DNA from: Microbotryum silenes-acaulis
Taxonomy: Eukaryota > Basidiomycota > Microbotryomycetes > Microbotryales > Microbotryaceae
Assembly: GCA_003665825.1 (NCBI GenBank)
Contig: QPFY01000017.1
Coordinates: 310,001 to 374,000, forward strand
DNA length: 64,000 nt
Direction of reading: 5' to 3'
The notes under the pieces were generated by a model. The model was given only the letters and a program-made list of their open reading frames with translations, searched no databases and had not been told where the DNA came from. Positions 55,500 to 64,000 of this stretch are shown here, in pieces (the stretch's first letter is position 1; every line of letters begins with the position of its first letter). Position numbers and translations under genes: made by a program.

Positions 55500-56267
55500 A
55501 TGGCCCCACCCAAAAGCGACCGCTTCATCGCCTCTGACGACGATCTCGACGATGATCTAGATGCAGGATATGGGACCAAGAAGGTAAGTTCGCGCTTGAC
55601 ATCACGTACTGACGCGTTGTACGACGTCGCGCTCATCGTAGTTGACCCCGCCTCGTCCTTCATCATCACAGTCGAGTAAGAAGGCGCAGGGGAAGAAGAA
55701 GGCTACTCCTACCAAGAAGACGGCGAAACGAAAGTCGAAGAGCTCCGACAATGATGACGAAGATGAGGAAGACGATGACGACGATGAGGAAGACGACGAG
55801 GACGAGGCTGAAGAGACCGACGAAGACGAGAACGACAACGAAAAACCCAAGAAGAAGAAGCAAAAAAAGACCTCTAGCTCAAGTGGAGGGATGCTCAAGA
55901 ACGATTCGGGTGAACGCTACGTCGTGTTGGGCAACAACAAGCGCGTGACGGTGCGCAAGTTTAACAAGGCCAAACTGATTGACATTCGAGAGGTACGCTC
56001 TCTCATTGACGGATCGTTAAAGTTTCCTCGACCCCAATCTCACTAGAGCTGATTTCTGGACGGAAAATACATTGCTCAGACCTACGACAAAGATGGCAAG
56101 ACGGGTCTACCGGGCAAGAAGGGCATCTCGCTCTCGCCAGAGCTGTGGGAGAAGCTCAAGGCCTCGATCGCCGACGTCAGTGCTCGCCGAACAGCACCGA
56201 TTGGCTTTCAATCTCGCTCAACTGACTTTGGCTTCTTTAGATCGATGCGGCTATTGAAGCATTATGA
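55500..56267 (+). CDS. SUB1: Transcriptional coactivator SUB1/PC4, 185 aa
   Basis: Exons: 55500-55583, 55642-55992, 56080-56175, 56241-56267. PC4/Sub1 binds single-stranded DNA and promotes RNA polymerase II transcription. After a Ser/Asp-rich N-terminus come a lysine block (KKAQGKKKATPTKKTAKRK), a long acidic run (DEDEEDDDDDEEDDEDEAEE) and a second lysine block. The conserved DNA-binding domain follows: ERYVVLGNNKRVTVRKFN, KLIDIRETYDKDGKTGLPG, KKGISLSPELWEKLKASI. The final 27-nt exon encodes IDAAIEAL. The extended charged N-terminus is longer than in the human protein but usual for fungi. Confidence 0.94.
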
Positions 56268-57139
56268 TTTTGGGGCATTTTGAGCGACGTCGGGCGTCGT
56301 CTTGGACATCGATTGGTCAGGGATTCCGATTGGCACCTTTGCATCGAGGAAAACCATTGGAGCAGATTGGCGATGATCGTCGCAGAAACGAATGAAGAAT
56401 TTCGGACTATGACCGACACTTGGGGGCTAATTATAATATGACTGTCTTGTTGCGTGGAACGCCGTTCGAGCAGCATGAGCAAAATCATGCACTAACTTTA
56501 TTTCCGAGTCCAATGCACGAGCCAAGGGGAGTGGCAAAGTGAGGGGGTCTAGCAGCACAGTCTTCTCTAACGGCGAATTGAAATGATATAATGAGAGACT
56601 GTCGAGAACACATCGCACCGTTTCGTCTAGAGGGATCACCCAAGCTCGGCCGATTCTCCCCCGCCGAAATTCACCCAAAGAGGGCCGTGCGAGCCAGCCG
56701 TGCGCATGCGATCGCCCGACTTGCAGCCTGCAGCCATGCCAACGGGGCCCACCACGACTTGTTGGCCCTGCACCTTCCCCCGTCGTCGTAGTTCATCCGT
56801 TTCCGGTGCGTTGAGCCCACCCACGTACCTCGCTGACCGTGTACCCGATTGCTGACTCTGTTGTGCCCCCTCACTCGTCTCGTTGTCCTGCTCGTGCGCC
56901 GTCGTTTTCCTACCCCCCCGCCCGTCGTCTCCCCCGTCGCCTGGCTCGCTCTCGCCGTCCCGGGCCCACACCACACGAAACTCGCACCTCGCACCCGCCT
57001 GTGGCCCGCCTGCCAAAAACTCGAAATCGCCTCACGCCCACGACCCACTTGGCCCACCTGACGCCCTCCTGGCAACCCAACCCACCCTCCAACCCTCACC
57101 TTGACCTTCTCTTCAGCCCACCCCTCAAGCAAAACAACC
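56268..57139. promoter_or_regulatory. SUB1 3' flank and RPL35 promoter
   Basis: 872 bases upstream of RPL35. The 56400-56600 part is AT-richer 3' flank. From 56860 to 57135 the plus strand is markedly C/T-rich (CCCCCTCACTCGTCTCGTTG and similar), ending CAAAACAACC before the ATG. Pyrimidine-rich initiation is typical of translation-machinery genes; a specific FHL1 or Rap1 site could not be assigned. Confidence 0.5.
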
Positions 57140-58093
57140 ATGTCGTCTTCCAAGGTCCGCGCGAGCGAGTTGCAGAGCAAGAAGCGCGACGAGTTGCTCA
57201 AGCAATTGGACGAGCTCAAGACGGAGCTCGTCTCGCTGCGTGTGCAAAAGATCACCGGCGGCAACGCGTCCAAGTTGTTGCGAATGTGAGTTGGACTCTC
57301 GTCGGTTTGGATTGGATTGTAGCCGTTGGATCCGAGTGCTTGGATGGACGATTCGATCGACGACGCCCCCATTTCGTTCAGGCGCGGGCAGCTGCGACTC
57401 TGAGCCTGGGCCGCCCGGGCCTATACCGAGGACGACTTGGCCCCAGCCACAGCGCACTTTTCCACGCGACGCTCTCACTGGGGGGACTACACCACTCTTG
57501 GACTCGACTACAGCATATGAGGACGTTTAGGAAGATTGGAAACGACGAATGGGCTATTGCAATGGGGAGGAATGGCTCGAGGGTTGGCACGATTCGAGGT
57601 TCATCTGGGTCATGCTTGGGCATCGCAGCCTCAGGCCCGGGCGAGCTGCATCGGCCGGCCCACACCCCCTCGACCCGGTTGGCCCATCGCGCGCGCCCGA
57701 GCTGCACCCACCACCACCACCACCACCACCACTTCGCAATCGCCGAAATCTGAACTGACAATATCCTTCATTCCCCATCTCGCAGCTCCACCGTGCGCAA
57801 ATCGATCGCCCGCGTTTTGACCGTGATCAACCAAAAGACGCGCTCGAACCTGCGCGAGCTGTACAAGAACAAGAAGCAGTTGCCCTTGGACTTGCGCGCC
57901 AAGAAGACGCGAGCGATCCGAAGGAGGCTGTCCTTGCACGAGCGCACGGTTCAGACCGAGAAGGCCAAGAAGCGTCAAATCCACTTCCCCAAGCGTCGTT
58001 TCGCCGTCAAGGTGAGTTGATGCACAGTCGTCGTCGTCGAGTGTGTGGGGTGGGGAATTGATCTTGGGAATGCTCCGACTTTCTCAGGCTTAA
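57140..58093 (+). CDS. RPL35: 60S ribosomal protein L35 (uL29), 125 aa
   Basis: Exons: 57140-57285, 57786-58011, 58088-58093. uL29 sits at the peptide exit tunnel of the large subunit. The N-terminal [20 protein letters not shown], the hairpin [19 protein letters not shown], then [37 protein letters not shown] and the basic tail are diagnostic. The first intron is 500 nt, by far the longest in a recognised gene here. It carries a (CAC)9-like run near 57706-57731. Long first introns in ribosomal-protein genes can hold regulatory elements or snoRNAs, but none was identified by eye. The last coding exon is only six bases (Ala + stop). Confidence 0.96.
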
Positions 58094-58793
58094 GCGGTCG
58101 TCTCATGTTCGGGAATTGGGAATCTTGTACGGAGTGAAGAGTAGGGGGAGAAAGGGAGTAGCACAACGAAGGGGGGTCTTGTTCCGAAGGGATGTTTCAC
58201 ACTGCAAGCATTTTGACGGGACCACTTCCAAAAATCGGACCCAGGCCTAGGAAGCTAGGATTTGGGTATCTTCCTCTTTGACCGTATGATGGGAATACCA
58301 GCCATTGTTCGGCAAAACCTATTGCGTGCCTGCGGAGGGTGTTGAGAGAGTGAGAGTGCGTGTGGGCCCTGGTGGGAGTGATGAGAGAGAAGTCGCAAAG
58401 ATTGCTTGGTGGAAAGCTCTGCTTCAATTTGGCCTTGAGGAATTAGCCCCTCGAGATGACTTGGGATCCGCACAGTCTTGCGACGACTGGGAACACTTGT
58501 CTTGATCTTGGAAGTGCTCCTACAATGCACGTTGGGGGTGACTGCTACGGTGATCAACAGCCTTCGGCTGAGTTGTTCGACACCGGCATCAAGGGTCCAT
58601 AAAAGACGTCGGCAAGCCCGGCCAGGCCTCGGCATCATTCGAATCGTCAAACCGCCGCCTACTCAAAACGAATCACGATTCACTGATTCAGGCCAAGGGC
58701 GACGGCAAAGCGGATCGTGAAAGGTCCGAAAATATGGGTATGCGATGGACACGACAGAGGCCAGAGAAGCTAAAAGACTGAAGCTGTGAGGGG

Positions 58794-58992
58794 TGCGCCC
58801 CTCCCACGGGCCTTGCCCACGACTGAGACAACTTGCTCTCCTCTCGTTTGAATAGATTTGTCACAGTACCTTTGGATAGTCTTTCTTTCCTTAAGACCTT
58901 TTAGAGGACTTAGACGATTTGGATCATCCTGAAATGACCAGAACACGTCAACAGTCGATTATAGCAGTTCTCGCGACATTTGAGGGATCAAA
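58794..58992 (+). repeat. Dispersed coding-like repeat, copy B
   Basis: Aligns with the reverse complement of 12561-12757 (see that entry). Shared words include CCCCTCCCACG, CCTTGCCCAC, ACTGAGACAA and GAACACGTCA. The translated block reads TRTRQQSIIAVLATFEGS; the upstream block has an in-frame TAG after PCPRLRQLALLSFE, so it is a decayed copy. Confidence 0.65.
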
Positions 58993-59106
58993 CTCTTACA
59001 TCAGCAGAGGCAGGGAATGAAAGTTTGAGCCAGCGGTGAGCGGTAACTCAAAAGCCTGTACTCTGAGTGGAGGGAATAGTTGGCGCCGTGTCCTGCCAGC
59101 CTGGGC

Positions 59107-59156
59107 GTCGCGGTCTGTCGCGGTCTGTCAGGGTCTGTCGCGGTCGGCTGGGGTCG
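59107..59156 (+). repeat. Ten-base tandem repeat upstream of the complex I gene
   Basis: About five copies of GTCGCGGTCT with substitutions (GTCAGGGTCT, GTCGCGGTCG, GCTGGGGTCG) end about 65 bases before the ATG, so they probably lie in the proximal promoter or leader. Confidence 0.75.
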
Positions 59157-59221
59157 GCGCCGCTGCCACCCCTCCGCGCCGCTCTCTCCCCCGTCTTCGC
59201 CCCACTCACACGAACCCCACG

Positions 59222-60507
59222 ATGGCTTCCCTGTTGCGCCAAGCGATCCAATCGACGTCGAGGACGTCAATGCAGACCGTGCGCTCCTTCTCGAGTGCCC
59301 GAGTTGCTCGATCGGACGCGTTGATGGTCGTACGTCCGACTCGACTCTCTTGACGATCGGAGGCGCGGAGTGGATAGCATAGCATAGCTTACTGAACTTG
59401 TGTTTGCACCACCTGTTTGAACAGCACCGCAACTCTTCACACAACAATCCTTCCGTACGTACCGAGTTTCTATCTCGGTGGGAAGAGGAGCTCCCTGGCT
59501 CTCCCCACGCATCATCCATCCCCGCCGTGTCAAATCCAGTACAACTAACCCTTTTCATCAACCACTTCCATCAAACCACCACAGATCCCCTTCTCCCTCA
59601 CGGCGGAGAACCAAAAAGTCGCCGACAAGATTATCGCCAAGTACCCGTCTCAATACAAGAAGGCCGCCGTGATTCCTTTGCTAGAGTTGGCGCAGATCCA
59701 GAACAAGAACTTTACGAGCATCTCGGTCATGAATGAGGTTGCGAGGATCTTGGAGATGCCGCCTATGAGGGTTTATGAGGTCGCTTCGTTTTATACCATG
59801 TTCAACCGGTGCGTCGAAGGGGAGGAGATGGGGTTTGTGAGAACGGACGGCGTCGAGCCGAAGATTCAGACTGATCACAATCACTCTTACTTCAACCCTC
59901 ACTCCAGGGAACCCGTTGGAGACCACTTCATCCAAGTGTGCACGACCACGCCCTGCATGCTGGGCGGAGCAGGCTCGGACGTGATCGTCGAAGCGATCCA
60001 AAAACACCTCGGTATCGGATTGGGTCAAACGACCAAAGACAACAAGTTCACTTTCATCGAGGTCGAATGCTTGGGCGCTTGTTCGAATGCGCCTATGGTG
60101 CAGATCAATGATAAGTTTTATGTACGTCCCAAAGAGACGATCCGGGAGAGATGGTCTGAAAGAGCTGGACTCGGTCCCTTGCTTCCCAAAACAACAACTT
60201 ACTGACCCATGTGATCCCTCTTCACATTTGGCAGGAGGACCTGACCCCCGAATCGATCGTCTCGGTGCTCAAGGACCTCTCGGCCGGTAAAGAACCCAAG
60301 ACGGGCCCGCAGTCCAAGAGGAAAGGCAGCGAACCGGACGGACCGTTGACCGCCATGACAGGGGAGGTGAGTTTGTTTTGCGCACAAGCGCGGTCTCAAG
60401 AGGCAAGCGAACGAAGGACGGAAATTGATGGCGATGCCTGATGTCCGTGGCTCTGATATGTACAGCCACCAAAGCCCGCGGATATCTTTGCGCCTGAATG
60501 GCGTTGA
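59222..60507 (+). CDS. NADH:ubiquinone oxidoreductase 24 kDa subunit (NDUFV2), mitochondrial, 281 aa
   Basis: Exons: 59222-59326, 59425-59454 (30 nt), 59585-60121, 60235-60366, 60466-60507. This peripheral-arm subunit carries the N1a [2Fe-2S] cluster of complex I. The leader [20 protein letters not shown] with SFSSARVAR is a clear mitochondrial presequence. The thioredoxin-like core has [32 protein letters not shown], and the four cluster cysteines in CTTTPC and [10 protein letters not shown]. The C-terminal tail is lysine/proline-rich and ends [10 protein letters not shown] as in other fungi. Its presence shows that the organism has a proton-pumping complex I, unlike Saccharomyces. Confidence 0.96.
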
Positions 60508-60868
60508 TTGGACCAGGGTTGAGCAAACGGGAGTCGGGACGAAACGTTAAGGGTTGAGGGTGGGAACGAAGTGTAATGGCGTAGATGAGGTTTGGATTTC
60601 TGACGGACCGGTCTCTTGCACTCGTAATTGTTTTCTTCTTTGGGCTTACGTTCGTCGTGAACTCTGCGGTCAGGAGAATGAGAGAGATCGGGCAGGGACT
60701 GAAAGATTCATCTCAGGGCTCAATTCAAAGATCATGAGAGTAGGGCGGGGTGGGGCGGCACCTATGGGTTCGGATGATAAGAAAGCAAGGACTATACGCT
60801 CATGGGAAGACAAGAAAACTCAGGAACTAAAGGACAATTCAATGTACATCGATCAAACAGCCAATCTT
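60508..60868. other. Convergent 3' flank
   Basis: 361 bases between convergent stops of the complex I gene and the first membrane-protein gene. No ORF with motifs was seen. Confidence 0.4.
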
Positions 60869-62121
60869 TCAAACCTTCGCCATTCCTTGCTGCTGAGGAT
60901 ACGTTCCCTGAGGAAGCGTTCCCTGAGGATGCGTCCCCGCACCCATGGGATATTGAACAGGGGCTTGGTGGTGAGCTTGCTCTTGAGGCGCGTTGGAGTT
61001 GACGTTAGGGTTGGCGGCGCTTTCGCCATGGATGCTGTAAGGCGCTTTCCAGGTCTCGAGGTGGTTCTGTGACTTGGTGCCCGATCGAATGCCAGCAGCG
61101 ATGAGGTTCCCCAAGAGGAGGGTCAACGTGATCCAGCTGAGCCAACCGAAGCCCTGGAGAAGAACATGGAGAATATGAGTCGGTGCCGAAGAGTTTCGGA
61201 GCTCTTTGAGTGTTCGATTTTCTATTTTATAGTTAGACTACTTACTTGGGTGGCACGGGAGAGGTGGCAGAGGTTGTAGTAGCATCGGTAACCCGAGCGG
61301 AAGTTGCTGCTGAGTTCGGCGGAGCCGGCTGAGTGGCAGGGAAGCCGGTAGGCGAGGTCAGTTACCAGTGAACGAGGTCGAACAGCGCAGCGTTCTTTTC
61401 CGAAGCGGGACCCACCTAAGAAGAGGATCCAGAGGAATGCAACCACAGCCGTCTAGATAGCAGAGTGGACGGAATGAGCGAGCTCGTCGAGCAAGTTCGT
61501 GGGGCAGATTCTTCGCCATGCCCAGCGCAGAATGAACTTACCTCGACGAGCAAGGAGCCGACGACGCTGGTGTTGCCTCGACGATGAACGGCGAGATGCC
61601 TGTTGTAGGAATGAGCCTCCTCATTAAATTAGTAAACGCTTCGTAATGACCTCAAGGGTTTTCAGACCCGCGCCGACTCACAAGCCAATCAACCCAAAGC
61701 CGAGTATGGACGAGGCCAACAAGAGCGCGGCACCATTGAAATAGAATTCAAGCTCGGAGTTGGTGCGGGCGATGAAGCTACAGCACCGAATAGACAAGAG
61801 TCGACGTCAGCTTCTCTACGCTCGAGCAAAGACCCATCAGCGAGTCGTCGCCGAGCCAAGAGATTTGAACGGGCCCGGGCCGGGACTTAGTTTGGCAGCA
61901 CAGCCAACGGTCGGCGAGCCGCGGAAGCGGTGACGTCGACGCCTAGAAAATGGAGTCGGGCGGGCCCGGCGCGCGCTCGCTTCGGGAAATATCTGGGACG
62001 GAACACCATCTCAAGAGCGAAGAGACCGGACTCACACAATGGAGACGATAAAGGTAAGGAAGAACCAAAGGATGAGGGTGTAGTAGAGCTGTTCGCGGAT
62101 CCAATGCCAGAGGTGGAACAT
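60869..62121 (-). CDS. Four-helix (MARVEL-like) membrane protein, tandem copy A, 214 aa
   Basis: Minus-strand exons: 62036-62121, 61682-61777, 61542-61599, 61416-61452, 61246-61328, 60869-61153. Four hydrophobic segments are visible: YYTLILWFFLTFIVSIV, ALLLASSILGFGLIGL, TAVVAFLWILFL and SWITLTLLLGNLIAAGI. A loop with paired cysteines (YRCYYNLC) lies before the last helix. This topology fits fungal MARVEL-domain proteins of the plasma membrane; the assignment is by pattern only. The cytosolic tail (HLETWKAPYSIHGE onward) is Pro/Gln-rich with a repeated PQGT motif. Copy B upstream has the same exon lengths and a similar tail start (NHTAAWRAPYKVY). Confidence 0.8.
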
Positions 62122-63124
62122 GGTTGCAAGCAAACGGGGGCGGTCACTTTTGACGGCGAACAAAGATATTCCACGTTCCGAAAGCGAGGCGTGAGCACGT
62201 GATAGGATGTCAAAAAAGCAGGTATTGCGGAGCTTAGCGGTTGTGAGCGGATGTGAGTTGACTGCAGGCCTTACCTTGAGTTGTGGGAACGGTTTGGGTG
62301 GGTTGCTTGACGATGAGTTGTGGGCTGGTAGTAGTGAGGGAAACGAAGGAAGAGAAAGGAACGCCAAAGAAGGAACGTCGTCCATTCTGGAGAAGCCAAG
62401 GCTTCCCCAGCGGCGACAGCGGCGCTTGGGTCGAAACTTTATCAGGAACCGAAACCCCGGCCGAGTTTTCGTCGCGTGGGTCACATGATACCTTGCCCCT
62501 CTCAGTTAGGCATGACATCTTGGAGCCCACTCGTATCAAGATCGAACTCATGGACCCCGGCAGTTGCTCTGGTGGGTGTCAAATGACTGCTCATCCCCGT
62601 CAGCATGCTTTCATGACTTCGGCTCCAATTGGATCGTCGGGCCGAGTGGCTGTGCAGATTTTGACAATTTGTCGAGTTTTGACTGCTGTCAGTTGACAGT
62701 TTACCCGCGGATTCAAAAGTAATGTCTGCATGTGATCATTCACTTGTGCGAAGATGCTGCACAGCCTCGAAGAAGCACAGCCGCTCGAACGCTCAATGGC
62801 GCCGAGTGGCCGGCCGCAGAGGGGTGGTCGTCTTCAACGGCTCCCACGAAGGTGACGAAAAATCGGCTCACTTAAGACTGGCTGCAAAAGACTCTGCGCA
62901 CCCCCGATATTATAAGCCCAGTAGCGGGACTGGAGTAGTCATTATCATAAATGCAGAGAGACGTTTCAGAGAAGGGGTTGGACTAGCTATGTACGTTATA
63001 GAGGCGTGACAAGAAAACAAAGAAGATATCAGACAAAAGATGCCGGGGAACGTCATGAGCACTGATGGTCGTATGTGATACCGAAGTACGTTTGGGAATT
63101 GCGCCTTTCACGCCTACGCTCCGA
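62122..63124. other. Intergenic between the two membrane-protein copies
   Basis: 1003 bases. Short frames exist on both strands but lack motifs or splice continuity. It contains the promoter of copy A and the terminator of copy B; no repeat was seen. Confidence 0.4.
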
Positions 63125-63939
63125 TCAGACTTCGGTCATGGGGATCGGTGCAGTCGGTTGACCAGTTTCCAGAGGGGCGCTCACGGACAAGGGCGTAGGA
63201 GCTTCGTTCGGGGAGAGTTGTTCTGGGTCGCGCCCTCTAGGGTAGACCTTGTAAGGTGCCCTCCATGCCGCGGTGTGGTTCTCGATCCTCACGCCATGGG
63301 TGATGCCCGCCACGAAAAGGTTGAAGAGTAGCCAGCTGAGCATGAACCAGGTGACCCACGCGGACGCCTGAGAAGGGAGAGCCATACTTGTCTGGTTAGT
63401 GCTCCCCAAAGAGGAGAAAATGATAGAACATTTGGAATCATGCTTACCAATGTGAGACGAGCGAAAGCACAGATGTGACGAATGCAGACCGATCCGGAGG
63501 GAAAGTCACCAGAGAGGTCCGCGGCGCCGACTACGCTCAACAACGGTAGATGGGGTTAGCACAGCTGAAGACGCCGAGAGGGCGAGTGAGGATCTGCTTA
63601 CCGAGGAAGAGGACCCAAAGAATCCAAACGCCAAGCGTCTAATCCAAGTCATAACTTGGGTCCGTCAATAAACCCGCCTTCGAATCAAGTTCAAGCACCA
63701 GGGCTAGGAACTTACTTCAAAGAACAGCGAGGCGCTAAAGGATTCGTTGTTGTTCACGTGAACGACAAAGTGCCTGTACAGCAGAAGCAGAACTTGAGGA
63801 TGAGTACCGGAAGTACGCGAAACTACATTCAGGGCGCTCTTACAAGGCGATGAAGATGTTACCGATCACGGACGACGACAACAAGAGCGAAGCCGAGTTC
63901 CAGTGATAGCCGAACACGGCTTCGCTCCTGCCAATGAAG
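63125..63939 (-). CDS. Four-helix (MARVEL-like) membrane protein, tandem copy B, 5' end beyond window
   Basis: Minus-strand exons seen: 63844-63939, 63716-63773, 63602-63638, 63448-63530, 63125-63367. The first coding exon lies past base 64000 (the segment 63940-64000 reads as intron). Helices ASLLLSSSVIGNIFIAL, LGVWILWVLFLVG and FMLSWLLFNLFVAGI correspond to helices 2-4 of copy A. The Cys-containing loop is CIRHIC. Internal exon lengths 96, 58, 37 and 83 equal those of copy A exactly. The C-terminal tail is shorter, Pro/Glu-rich (EQLSPNEAPTPLSVSAPLE). Tandem duplication is evident; the function is unknown. Confidence 0.8.
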
Positions 63940-64000
63940 CTGAAGGGTCACAAGCAAGATGAACAGCGCGGTGTTTAGAGTCATCTGTTAGTTCGGGCAT

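Larger units (their letters stand above)
58094..59221. other. Intergenic, RPL35 - complex I 24 kDa
   Basis: 1128 bases with no supported gene. It contains copy B of the dispersed repeat (58794-58992) and a ten-base tandem repeat (59107-59156) close to the next start. Confidence 0.55.

Noticed and set aside
57707..57731. Poly-His reading of a CAC run, resembling an engineered His tag
   Set aside because: It lies in the 500-nt RPL35 intron. The surrounding frame has no start context or family motif, and triplet runs are common in this genome.
1..64000. CRISPR arrays, insertion sequences, operons, Shine-Dalgarno sites, rRNA genes
   Set aside because: None was found, and the spliceosomal intron structure shows that this is eukaryotic nuclear DNA, where most of these are not expected.

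Overview
The window is nuclear DNA of an intron-dense fungus, most likely a basidiomycete and plausibly a Pucciniomycotina-type yeast. Almost every gene is cut by 50-100 nt introns with GTRNGT donors, CTRAC-like branch points and YAG acceptors. There are 3-9 exons per gene, coding GC is moderately high, neighbours lie on both strands, and nothing resembles an operon. The taxon is inferred; no rRNA marker is present. Gene models were built by hand from splice signals, reading frame and family motifs, and exon coordinates are given in each entry.

Layout: 0-8 kb holds a 3' gene end, a glycosyltransferase (-), LCB1 (+) and seryl-tRNA synthetase (+). 8-16 kb is the most unusual region: four head-to-tail paralogs of a secreted, ten-cysteine protein with a hydrophobic (GPI-like) tail. 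They share intron positions, two share a 13-nt microexon, and the array is interrupted by a tRNA-like sequence and a decayed dispersed repeat. 16-31 kb holds a Ser-rich unknown (-), nicotinate phosphoribosyltransferase (-), a C2H2/fungal-TF regulator (-) and an FHL1-like FHA/forkhead factor (+). 30.6-33.6 kb is gene-free and carries a degenerate 23-bp tandem repeat.

33-47 kb holds a Ser-rich unknown (+), RSA4/Notchless (-), CDC20 (-), mitochondrial ribosomal uS4m (-), REX3 exonuclease (-), an aprataxin/HNT3-like HIT protein (+) and a UPF0538 protein (-). 46.7-47.8 kb contains a roughly 470-bp element with inverted ends rich in AGATC. 47.8-64 kb holds an unknown basic protein (+), L-2-hydroxyglutarate dehydrogenase (-), a class A DnaJ (-), SUB1/PC4 (+), RPL35 (+), the complex I 24-kDa subunit (+) and two tandem four-helix (MARVEL-like) membrane proteins (-), the last cut by the window edge.

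Most recognised genes are core functions: sphingolipid synthesis, translation, ribosome assembly, RNA processing, cell cycle, NAD salvage, respiration and DNA repair. They share no single pathway. The accessory content is the secreted paralog array, the two membrane-protein paralogs and the repeats. Splicing shows several unusual features: three GC-AG introns, five stop-free introns of 3n length, and coding microexons of 6, 7, 12, 13 and 19 nt, one of which supplies the predicted farnesylation motif of the DnaJ protein.
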